A DNA stretch of 64,000 nucleotides. Origin: Thiohalophilus sp046483665 (lineage in GTDB: Bacteria; Pseudomonadota; Gammaproteobacteria; UBA6429; Thiohalophilaceae). Positions 1-6,778 of this stretch are shown here, piece by piece. The stretch lies in assembly GCF_046483665.1 (NCBI RefSeq), contig NZ_JAWOCR010000007.1:1-64000 (forward strand), read 5' to 3'. Position numbers and translations under genes: made by a program. Under the pieces are notes generated by a model that saw only the letters and a program-made list of their open reading frames with translations, made no database searches and was not told the origin of the DNA. The number at the start of each line of letters is the position of its first letter. Position 1 is the first letter of the stretch.

Positions 1-149
1 CACGGATGAAGGTGAAGTCGGTATTGTCATGGACGGTGACGATATGGGTACCTCTGGCACCGTATTCACTGTCACGGTAGGAGACGGCGCCAGAGGTACC
101 CATATCTGTACCGTCCTCCATGACAATACCGACTTCACCTTCATCCGTG
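1..149. repeat. Large imperfect palindrome inside the pilin gene
   Basis: Bases 1-33 are the exact reverse complement of bases 117-149. After a 3-base offset the match continues, so that 41-58 pairs with about 91-108 (both contain GATATGGGTACC read in opposite senses). About 33 bases of weakly matched loop remain at 59-91. The match runs to the first base of the window and may continue outside. Inner differences include an in-frame 3-base indel. Confidence 0.9.
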
Positions 150-445
150 GCGACATCTGGTACAAATGCGGGATTACCCGAGGAGAGAGGATTACTTTTG
201 CCGCCTTCATTCAGTTTATTTACGATGTCAGTGTTAGTTTGATTGCCACCCGATCCGCCTGCGGCGACTTTGGCGGCTTCGTTTTTGATGAAGCGGTAGG
301 CGCTGTCGGCATTTTCATGTACCGCGTTGACCTTGGCGCTGGCGATATAGCCGTTATACGCAGGAATGGCGATGGCGGCCAGGATGCCGATGATCGCGAC
401 CACGATCATTAATTCGATGAGGGTAAAACCTTGTGTACGTTTCAT
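1..445 (-). CDS. pilA: Type IVa major pilin (PilA-like), 3' end outside window
   Basis: Structural subunit of the type IV pilus, made as a prepilin in the inner membrane, cleaved and N-methylated by PilD, then assembled for twitching and adhesion. The visible 148 residues begin MKRTQGFTLIELMIVVAI, giving a short leader with the G|F cleavage site, Glu at mature position 5 and the hydrophobic alpha1-N helix, followed by AIPAYNGYIASAKV. The start is the ATG at 445-443, preceded by GGGAGAA at a good distance. A sigma54 promoter lies upstream, and pilR and pilS follow on the same strand, as in Pseudomonas. The C-terminal part is odd: bases 1-149 are an imperfect palindrome, so codons for about residues 99-148 mirror each other. 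The usual C-terminal cysteine pair cannot be judged because the gene leaves the window. Confidence 0.9.
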   Translation of the reverse strand, partial: MKRTQGFTLIELMIVVAIIGILAAIAIPAYNGYIASAKVNAVHENADSAYRFIKNEAAKVAAGGSGGNQTNTDIVNKLNEGGKSNPLSSGNPAFVPDVATDEGEVGIVMEDGTDMGTSGAVSYRDSEYGARGTHIVTVHDNTDFTFIR

Positions 446-518
446 GCTGTTCTCCCAGCTAGTGGTTGGTTTAAAAATCTTGCGGCAACTGTTTGCCGTC
501 TGTGTTGGTGTCTTTGTA

Positions 519-533
519 GCAGTATGCGTGCCA
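519..533 (-). promoter_or_regulatory. Sigma54 promoter of pilA
   Basis: On the minus strand the sequence reads TGGCACG-CATA-CTGCT, almost the full sigma54 -24/-12 consensus with correct GG-GC spacing. It would start transcription near 508 and give a leader of about 60 bases before the pilin ATG. Sigma54 use fits the neighbouring NtrC-type activator PilR. Confidence 0.85.
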
Positions 534-652
534 CAAGGGTATCGACCCGGTCACAGAAATCTTGATTTCTTATTTTAACTTTTTATTTCAATAACTTGTG
601 AGGGGAGGGCGGATCGAGGCCGGACCTCACGTTGATGATATTTTCGCCGTTG

Positions 653-709
653 TGTCACCTCGGGGTGACCGGTTTTGTCAGTTTGTGACACGCGGGGTCA
701 GATCGTGTC
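653..709. promoter_or_regulatory. Candidate PilR upstream activating sites (TGTC repeats)
   Basis: TGTC(A) motifs occur at 653-656, 676-679 and 706-709, with an inverted copy (GACA) at 687-690, all between pilR and the pilA promoter and 120-190 bases upstream of its -24 element. In Pseudomonas, PilR binds clustered TGTC-type repeats upstream of pilA. Assigning these copies to PilR is inference. Confidence 0.45.
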
Positions 710-719
710 AGGTTGCCGG

Positions 720-2072
720 TTACTCGATGCCGAGTTTCTTGATGCGATAGCGTAACTGACGAAAACTCAGTCCCAGTAATTTCGCGGCGGCGGTTTTGTT
801 GTAGCGGGTCTGCTCCAGCGCCTTGCGGATGGCCTCTTTTTCCTGTTCCTGCAGCGAGCTGTCCAGCGGGTTTTCCGTTGCGGCGAGCGGGGGAGCGTTG
901 TCGGTCGTGGCGGCGTGGTTGGCGGGCAGGTTGAGGCTGGCGGCGTCGATCCGGTTGTCCTCGCACAGGGTCATGGCCCGTTCCAGCAGGTTTTCCAGCT
1001 CGCGGACATTGCCGGGAAAGGAATAGTTTTGTAAGGCCCGCAGTGCATCATCCGTCAGCCGGGGCAGATCCACCTGCCAGTTGGCGGCGATGCGACGCAG
1101 AAAATAGTCGGCCAGCTTTGGAATGTCATCGGGCCGTTCGGCCAGGTCCGGCAGGTGCAGTTCGATGACGTTGATCCGGTAATAGAGATCCTGGCGGAAC
1201 TGGCCGTCCTGAATCAATTGACCGAGATCCTTGTGCGAGGCGCTGAGGATGCGCACGTCCACATGCACCTCCTGCTGGCTGCCGATGGGGCGCACGGCTT
1301 TTTCCTGGATGGCGCGCAGCAGTTTGACCTGCATGTGTAGCGGCAGATCGGCCACCTCGTCCAGAAACAGGGTGCCGCCCTGGGCGGCCTGGAACAGGCC
1401 GGCCTTGTCGCCGTTGGCACCGGTGAAGCTGCCTTTTTTATGGCCGAAGAACTCGCTCTCCATCAATTCGGCGGGAATCGCGCCGCAGTTGACCGGCACG
1501 AAGGGCCGGTCGCGACGCGGGCCCTGCTCGTGGATCAGGCGCGCCGCGAGTTCCTTGCCGACCCCCGAACCGCCGCTGATGTAGACCGGCGCCTGGCTGC
1601 GGGCCAGCTTGGCGATGGTCTGGCGAATCTGTTGCATCACGGGCGAGTCACCCAGCAGGGTAGTCTGCCCTGACTCGGTCGGGCTTCTGGCCGCCGGCCG
1701 CCGTTCGAGTTTGAGGGCGGTGGTGACCAGACTGCGCAGATCGTTGATGTCCAGCGGCTTGTTGACGAAATCGTAGGCCCCGGCCTTGAGCGCCTCGATG
1801 GCCGATTCCATGTTGCCGTGGGCGGTGATCATGGCCACCGGCAGATCCGGGTATTGTTGCTGGATATGACGGATCAGATCGATGCCGTTGCCGTCGGGCA
1901 GGCGCATGTCGGTCAGACAGAGATCGAACGTATGCTGTGCCAGCAGGTTTCTGGCCTGCGCCAGATTTTCCGCACTGAGGCAATCCACGGCCATGCGTGA
2001 GAGTGTGATCTCCAGCAATTCCCGGATATCCGGTTCGTCGTCGATAATCAGGGCTAAGGGTTGATCTGGCAC
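720..2072 (-). CDS. pilR: Type IV pilus response regulator PilR (NtrC family)
   Basis: Cytoplasmic sigma54-dependent activator of pilin transcription, phosphorylated by PilS. It has a receiver domain (1-120; acidic Asp11/12, phospho-acceptor Asp55 in LCLTDMRLPDG), an AAA+ domain (about 135-370) with Walker A GGSGVGKE and the sigma54-contact loop GSFTGA, and a Fis-type HTH at the C-terminus (KTAAAKLLGLSFRQLRYRIKKLGIE region). At 450 residues the length is normal. The likely start is GTG at 2072 with AAGGA upstream; the nearby ATG at 2077 is out of frame. The first 99 bases of the coding end are duplicated 222 bases upstream, so the present 5' end may have been rebuilt by that rearrangement. 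pilS lies 441 bases upstream rather than directly adjacent. Confidence 0.95.
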   Translation of the reverse strand: MPDQPLALIIDDEPDIRELLEITLSRMAVDCLSAENLAQARNLLAQHTFDLCLTDMRLPDGNGIDLIRHIQQQYPDLPVAMITAHGNMESAIEALKAGAYDFVNKPLDINDLRSLVTTALKLERRPAARSPTESGQTTLLGDSPVMQQIRQTIAKLARSQAPVYISGGSGVGKELAARLIHEQGPRRDRPFVPVNCGAIPAELMESEFFGHKKGSFTGANGDKAGLFQAAQGGTLFLDEVADLPLHMQVKLLRAIQEKAVRPIGSQQEVHVDVRILSASHKDLGQLIQDGQFRQDLYYRINVIELHLPDLAERPDDIPKLADYFLRRIAANWQVDLPRLTDDALRALQNYSFPGNVRELENLLERAMTLCEDNRIDAASLNLPANHAATTDNAPPLAATENPLDSSLQEQEKEAIRKALEQTRYNKTAAAKLLGLSFRQLRYRIKKLGIE

Positions 2073-2102
2073 GGCATTCCTTAAAGTTGTTTGTACAGTT
2101 AT

Positions 2103-2300
2103 TTATTCAGATAGAGTGGATTCCGGGTCGCGCCGCTGGCTTGCCCGGAATGACGCAAGTTGTTTTTTCCTCGTCACTCGTTCCTCATTTTCCGCACTGA
2201 GGCAATCCACGGCCATGCGTGAGAGTGTGATCTCCAGCAATTCCCGGATATCCGGTTCGTCGTCGATAATCAGGGCTAAGGGTTGCTGGGACACGCTCAT
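2103..2300 (-). pseudogene. Truncated duplicate of the pilR 5' end
   Basis: An ATG with a strong ribosome-binding site (GAAAGG just upstream) opens a 65-codon frame. Its residues 6-38 are identical to the PilR receiver start (QPLALIIDDEP...), then it runs into unrelated repeat sequence. The shared DNA is 99 bases, 2187-2285 against 1965-2063, with no mismatch. The receiver fragment keeps the acidic pair but lacks the phospho-acceptor Asp and the conserved Lys. Its start looks like the ancestral pilR start, because it has the better ribosome-binding site. It could still be translated as a short peptide ending 30 bases before the pilR GTG. Confidence 0.85.
2121..2155. repeat. Palindromic repeat, copy A
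   Basis: A 35-base unit whose ends TTCCGGG and CCCGGAA form a 7-bp stem, followed by TGACG. It is identical to copies at 2350 and 2436. With the 3' flank, 54 bases (2121-2174) are identical to 2436-2489. It resembles the common dispersed REP-like GATTCC...GGAATGACG repeats of proteobacteria. Confidence 0.85.
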
Positions 2301-2349
2301 CCTTTCGGTCGTTGTTTTGTTCTGGTTTGTTGCATCAACAGAGACTGGA

Positions 2350-2384
2350 TTCCGGGTCGCGCCGCTGGCTTGCCCGGAATGACG
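2350..2384. repeat. Palindromic repeat, copy B
   Basis: Second identical 35-base copy of the TTCCGGG...CCCGGAATGACG element. It is followed by a CTAG-rich stretch (about 2397-2428) of the same kind as the stop-codon repeats described elsewhere. Confidence 0.85.
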
Positions 2385-2435
2385 TTTCCTGTTTTTCTAG
2401 TCACTAGTGCCTGGTCACTAGCCCCTGTTTTTAGG

Positions 2436-2470
2436 TTCCGGGTCGCGCCGCTGGCTTGCCCGGAATGACG
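2436..2470. repeat. Palindromic repeat, copy C
   Basis: Third identical copy, just downstream of the pilS stop codon. Its 3' flank to 2489 also matches copy A, so these two copies are parts of a 54-base direct repeat bracketing the pilR fragment. Confidence 0.85.
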
Positions 2471-2513
2471 CAAGTTGTTTTTTCCTCGTTACTCGTTACT
2501 CGTCCCTGTCTCG

Positions 2514-4145
2514 TCAATGCATCTGCCGCCGCGGATCCTGAAAGGTAATCCGGAAACAGCTGCCGCCGGTAGCGACCGGTTCATAGTTTAAATGGGCCTG
2601 GTTGGCTTCGGCCAGCTCCCGCGAGATATACAGCCCCAGGCCGGTCCCTGAGGTGGCGGTGGTGTAAAACGGTTCGAAGATATGTTCCGCCACGTCCGGG
2701 GGAATGCCGGGGCCGTGATCCAGGATATCGATGAACGGGCGGCCCGATTCCTCGGTCAGTGCAACACGGATCTCCACCTTGGGGAAACCGGGATACTCCT
2801 CGCTGTGGCGTACGGCGTTGTGGCACAGGTTGGTCAGGATCTGATCCAGATGGGTCGGATCGAAGCGGACCTGCAGTTGCGCGGGATTGATATTGATTCC
2901 GATCAGTTCCGGGTGCAGCCCCTGGCCGGAGAGAAACTCGCGCACGAATTTGTGTAAAAACGGTTCGAGTTCGATGAGCCGCGGCGTGGAGTGATCCCGT
3001 CGGCTCAGTTGCATGATGTTCTCGACGATGGTGTTCATGCGCCGGGATTGATCGCCGATGATCCCGGTCAGGCGCCGATCGTGTTCATCCAGATCGGGCG
3101 ATTCGCCCAGTAACTGGCCGGCATGGCTGATGGCGCCCAGCGGGTTGCGAATCTCATGCGCAATGCTGGCTGTGAGTCGCCCCAGTGCCGCCAGCTGCAG
3201 TTGCTGCGCCTGGCGCGCCAGGGCGGTGGCGTCCTCCAGAAAGATCAGGGTGCCGGTGGCATCCTCCTGACCCAGGCGGGCGAAGCGGGGCATTACCCGG
3301 GGGTGCTCGGCCGAAGGCTGGATCATTTCGATATCGGTACCCGGATCCGCCTCCCAGCGTTGCAGCTGATCAGCCAGCTCCGCTGACAGTTGGCCGAGTC
3401 GACTGTAGTGGGTCGCCGAGGGCATGCCCAGCATGTACCAGGCCGATTCGTTCATCAGGCGAATCTGGTCTTCGTTGTCGGTCACAATAATCCCGGTTTG
3501 CATTCGCTGGATAATATGTTCGGTCAGTTGCGACATATTGGCCAGGTCCAGCCCGCGTCGCTGGGCCAGCGCTTCTGATTCGCGGATGCGGTGGGCAAAA
3601 CCGTGCACCGCCAGGGCGGTGACGAACAACACCAGGCCCAGAATCCCCGCCTGGGTGTAGTTGTTGGGCTCGCCCAGGCCGATGTACTGGGCATAGAACT
3701 GTTCGGCCAGCACGGCCAGGGTGGCCAGGGCCGCGAACATCAGCGGATGGCGCCCCCCCATGACGATGCTGCCGCCGGCCACGGCGACAATCAGCAAAGT
3801 CCCCAGACCACTGGTGATGCTGCCACTGGCATGCATCAGCAGGACGGTGGCCAGAATATCGGTGCCAATCTGCAGATAAACCTGGATATCAAACCGCGGC
3901 CAGCGGTTGCTGATAAGCAGAATGAAGACAATGGCGGCCGCAAAATAGAACAGGGAGACCGCGTAAAACAGCACCGGATCATGGCTTGCCAGGGGCGGCA
4001 AAAGATAACCACTGTAAAACAATCCGGTGAACAGGCCGCTGATTAACAGGCGATAGAGATTGAGCAGAGCCAGCGGTTTCCAGACCCGGGTTTCGCTGTC
4101 GCCAGTGCCGACAAAAAAACGGTTGGCTTCGGTTTCCGTGCTCAT
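2514..4145 (-). CDS. pilS: Type IV pilus sensor histidine kinase PilS
   Basis: Inner-membrane histidine kinase that controls PilR and so pilin expression. About six membrane helices occupy residues 25-185 (for example LYRLLISGLFTGLFYSGYLL and AVSLFYFAAAIVFILL). A PAS-like segment follows near 210-310, then the HisKA H-box ASIAHEIRNPLGAI and a HATPase domain with N-box (NLCHNAVRHS), DHGPGIP and GTGLGLYISREL. At 543 residues it is typical. The ATG lies 28 bases after the zinc-ribbon gene's stop, so the two are probably co-transcribed; pilR follows after a repeat-filled gap. Recognised by domain order and neighbours. Confidence 0.95.
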   Translation of the reverse strand: MSTETEANRFFVGTGDSETRVWKPLALLNLYRLLISGLFTGLFYSGYLLPPLASHDPVLFYAVSLFYFAAAIVFILLISNRWPRFDIQVYLQIGTDILATVLLMHASGSITSGLGTLLIVAVAGGSIVMGGRHPLMFAALATLAVLAEQFYAQYIGLGEPNNYTQAGILGLVLFVTALAVHGFAHRIRESEALAQRRGLDLANMSQLTEHIIQRMQTGIIVTDNEDQIRLMNESAWYMLGMPSATHYSRLGQLSAELADQLQRWEADPGTDIEMIQPSAEHPRVMPRFARLGQEDATGTLIFLEDATALARQAQQLQLAALGRLTASIAHEIRNPLGAISHAGQLLGESPDLDEHDRRLTGIIGDQSRRMNTIVENIMQLSRRDHSTPRLIELEPFLHKFVREFLSGQGLHPELIGININPAQLQVRFDPTHLDQILTNLCHNAVRHSEEYPGFPKVEIRVALTEESGRPFIDILDHGPGIPPDVAEHIFEPFYTTATSGTGLGLYISRELAEANQAHLNYEPVATGGSCFRITFQDPRRQMH

Positions 4146-4173
4146 AAAGTTAGCGTGTCACGTCTTGCGCCAT

Positions 4174-4413
4174 TTAGCGATGGCGGGGCAGGTGTGCCCG
4201 GCTGCAATAGTAATGCCCGTCCTGTTCCAGCGCTTCTTTTTCGGGCACATGGGTGCCGCACTGCTCGCAGCGAACCATATTCTCAATCGGGCGAGCCGAC
4301 TGTTTTTTTGACGCCGAACGACGTTGCTGGCCCAGGGCCTTGAAACGCTGATAGAGCCGGATGATCAGCCAGATCAGCAGGGCCAGCAGAATAACGCGCA
4401 CCAGTCCGGGCAT
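4174..4413 (-). CDS. PP0621-type membrane-anchored zinc-ribbon protein
   Basis: Small 79-residue protein with one N-terminal membrane helix (VRVILLALLIWLIIRLY), a basic linker, and a C-terminal zinc-binding segment CEQCGTHVP...YYCS resembling a TRASH/zinc ribbon. Proteins of this kind are frequently found upstream of pilS in gammaproteobacteria; their function is not known to me. The start chosen is the ATG at 4413 with AGGA seven bases upstream. A longer frame reaches 4479, but its extra residues do not look like the family and lack a ribosome-binding site. It is divergent from sucC, so the promoters of both must lie in 4414-4542. Confidence 0.8.
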   Translation of the reverse strand: MPGLVRVILLALLIWLIIRLYQRFKALGQQRRSASKKQSARPIENMVRCEQCGTHVPEKEALEQDGHYYCSRAHLPRHR

Positions 4414-4542
4414 GGGAATTCCTGAATCATAGAGACCAACGGGCATGATAACCCAATTTAGCGTGGGATATCCCTGCACGAGTTTTGCGTCTGTCCGCGG
4501 ATTGTTCCAGAATAGCTACTGGTTTCCCGCCAGAACAAGAAT

Positions 4543-5709
4543 ATGAATCTTCACGAATTTCAGGCCAAGCAACTGTTTGCCCGCTACAACATTCCGGTGC
4601 CCGAGGCGCGAGTCGCCGAGTCGGTCGAGGCGGCGCGATCCGCCGCTCGCGAACTGGGAGGCGGGCAGTGGATGGTCAAGGCCCAGGTGCATGCCGGCGG
4701 CCGTGGCAAGGCCGGCGGAGTAATCAAGGCCGGCTCGGCGGAGGAACTGGAAGCCGCGGCCGATCGCTTGCTGGGTTCCCGGCTGGTCACCGGCCAGTCC
4801 GGCCCCGACGGACAGCCGATCAATCAGCTGTTAATCGAAAGCCCGGGCGATATCGCCGCCGAGTATTACCTGGGTATGCTGGTGGATCGTGCCCTTTCAA
4901 GAGTGGTCTTCATGGCCTCCGCCGCCGGCGGGATGAACATCGAGGAGGTGGCCCGCAAGACGCCGGAGAAGATTCTCACCGTGCCGGTCCATCCGGCTGC
5001 CGGTCTGCAGGGCTATCAATGCCGGCAACTGGCGTTTGGCCTGGGGCTGGAAAAACAACTCAAGTCCCTGACGGCCATCATGCACGGCCTGTATCGACTG
5101 TTCATGGACAACGATCTGAGTCTGGTGGAGATCAACCCGCTGGTGCTGACCGCCAGCGGTGACCTGCTGGCAGTGGATGCCAAGATCAATCTCGATGACA
5201 GTGCTCTTTATCGACACCCGGAGTTACAGGCCCTGCGCGACGCCAGCCAGGAAGATGAGCGGGAAAACCGCGCCCATCAGCACGGCCTCAATTACGTCAG
5301 CCTCGACGGTAATATCGGCTGCATGGTTAACGGCGCGGGACTGGCCATGGCGACCATGGACCTGATTCAGTTACACGGCGGGGCGCCGGCCAACTTTCTT
5401 GATGTGGGCGGCGGCACCACCGCCGAGAAAGTGGCCGGGGCCTTCAAGCTGATCCTCTCCGACAGCAAGGTGAAAGCGATCCTGGTCAACATCTTCGGCG
5501 GCATCGTGCGCTGCGATCTGATTGCCGAGGGCATCATCCAGGCGGTGAAAGAAACCGGGCTCGCGCTACCGGTGGTGGTGCGTCTGGAGGGGACCAACGT
5601 GGATCAGGGCAAGGCGCTGTTGCAACAAAGCGGGCTGGACATTATTACGGCCGATGGATTGAGCGACGCGGCCACCCGGGTGGTCGACGCGGCCGGAGGT
5701 CCGGCCTGA
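4543..5709 (+). CDS. sucC: Succinyl-CoA synthetase, beta subunit
   Basis: ADP/GDP-forming subunit of the TCA-cycle enzyme that interconverts succinyl-CoA and succinate with substrate-level phosphorylation. The 388 residues open MNLHEFQAKQLFARYNIPVP and have an N-terminal ATP-grasp domain (KAQVHAGGRGKAGGV for nucleotide binding; EINPLV for metal binding) and a C-terminal flavodoxin-like domain (FLDVGGG, NIFGGIVRCD). Its stop TGA overlaps the sucD ATG by one base, so the subunits are translationally coupled. In an obligate autotroph this step would mostly serve biosynthesis; that is inference. Confidence 0.97.
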   Translation: MNLHEFQAKQLFARYNIPVPEARVAESVEAARSAARELGGGQWMVKAQVHAGGRGKAGGVIKAGSAEELEAAADRLLGSRLVTGQSGPDGQPINQLLIESPGDIAAEYYLGMLVDRALSRVVFMASAAGGMNIEEVARKTPEKILTVPVHPAAGLQGYQCRQLAFGLGLEKQLKSLTAIMHGLYRLFMDNDLSLVEINPLVLTASGDLLAVDAKINLDDSALYRHPELQALRDASQEDERENRAHQHGLNYVSLDGNIGCMVNGAGLAMATMDLIQLHGGAPANFLDVGGGTTAEKVAGAFKLILSDSKVKAILVNIFGGIVRCDLIAEGIIQAVKETGLALPVVVRLEGTNVDQGKALLQQSGLDIITADGLSDAATRVVDAAGGPA

Positions 5710-6581
5710 TGGCGATACTGGTGGATAACACAACCCGGGTGATCGTGCAGGGTTTCACCGGCAAGCAGGGCAGCTTCCATGCCGAACAGGCCATCGAGTA
5801 TGGCACACAGCTGGTTGGTGGTGTCACGCCCGGCAAGGGCGGCACGACCCATCTGGAACGGCCGGTATTCAATACCGTCGCCGATGCCGTGCGTGAGACC
5901 GGCGCCAATGCCAGCATGATCTACGTGCCGGCGGCTTTTGCCGCCGATGCGATCCTGGAGGCGGCCGATGCCGGCATCGAGGTGATCGCCTGTATTACCG
6001 AAGGTATCCCGGTGCTGGATATGTTACGGGTCAAAACCGCATTGCAGGACAGCGACAGCTATCTGGTGGGTCCCAATTGCCCCGGCATTATCACCCCGGG
6101 CCAGTGCAAGATCGGGATTATGCCTGGCGCCATTCACCAGCCGGGGGGGGTCGGCATTATCTCGCGTTCCGGCACCCTGACCTATGAGGCAGTCTATCAG
6201 ACGACCCAGAACGGACTGGGGCAGAGTACCTGCATCGGTATCGGTGGCGACCCGATTCATGGACTGAATTTCGTCGATTGTCTGTCGCTGTTCGAAAACG
6301 ATCCCGATACCCGCGGCATGATCCTGGTAGGCGAAATCGGCGGTGGCGAAGAGGAAGAGGCGGCCGAGTTCATTCGCCACCATGTCAGTAAACCGGTAGT
6401 GGCTTACATCGCCGGGGTCACGGCCCCGCCGGGCAAGCGCATGGGCCATGCCGGCGCGATCATCTCCGGCGGCAAAGGGACCGCCGAGGGCAAGTTCACC
6501 GCCCTGCAGGATGCCGGTGTGGCCGTCAGCCGCTCCCCGGCCGAAATGGGCCGGCTGATGCAGGAACAACTCGGCACCTGA
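5709..6581 (+). CDS. sucD: Succinyl-CoA synthetase, alpha subunit
   Basis: CoA-binding and phosphohistidine-bearing subunit of succinyl-CoA synthetase. The Rossmann CoA-binding part contains GFTGKQGSFHAEQ. The catalytic His lies in the segment GKRMGHAGAIISGG, where the phosphohistidine of the family is found. At 290 residues it is normal length. It starts by a TGATG overlap with sucC. The coding sequence contains a run of eight G (6143-6150) encoding part of PGGVG, a possible slippage point but in frame here. Confidence 0.97.
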   Translation: MAILVDNTTRVIVQGFTGKQGSFHAEQAIEYGTQLVGGVTPGKGGTTHLERPVFNTVADAVRETGANASMIYVPAAFAADAILEAADAGIEVIACITEGIPVLDMLRVKTALQDSDSYLVGPNCPGIITPGQCKIGIMPGAIHQPGGVGIISRSGTLTYEAVYQTTQNGLGQSTCIGIGGDPIHGLNFVDCLSLFENDPDTRGMILVGEIGGGEEEEAAEFIRHHVSKPVVAYIAGVTAPPGKRMGHAGAIISGGKGTAEGKFTALQDAGVAVSRSPAEMGRLMQEQLGT

Positions 6582-6658
6582 GCCTGGCATCGGCTCTACA
6601 ATTCAAAATGACCCTCGCCAGAATGCACAGATGCCGGAATACCCTGAATATATTCAGT

Positions 6659-6725
6659 CCGCCAATAAACGCGAATGAACGCCAATATGAAAACAGAATT
6701 GGCGTTTATTCGCGTTCATTGGCGG
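6659..6725. repeat. Long inverted repeat between sucD and nadE
   Basis: Two 28-base arms (6659-6686 and 6698-6725) pair with only two mismatches across an 11-base loop. Each arm is itself built from CGCCAAT / AACGCGAAT-like words. It could act as a sucCD terminator-like hairpin, although no U-tract follows. It resembles dispersed palindromes common in proteobacterial intergenic DNA. Confidence 0.9.
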
Positions 6726-6778
6726 ATTAGAATCGCCTTGCTGTTTTACAAGAGATTGATCTGGAGATAAGCGCAGAC

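Noticed and set aside
29..412. Open frame on the plus strand across the pilin
   Set aside because: It mirrors the pilin because of the palindrome at 1-149. The minus strand has the prepilin signal, ribosome-binding site and promoter.
2086..2513. CRISPR-like array between pilS and pilR
   Set aside because: Only three repeats with unequal spacers, and the repeat is a dispersed palindrome. No cas genes are present.
6143..6150. G8 run in sucD as a phase-variable site
   Set aside because: The gene is intact and essential-type metabolism is unlikely to be switched. There is no evidence of length variation in one sequence.
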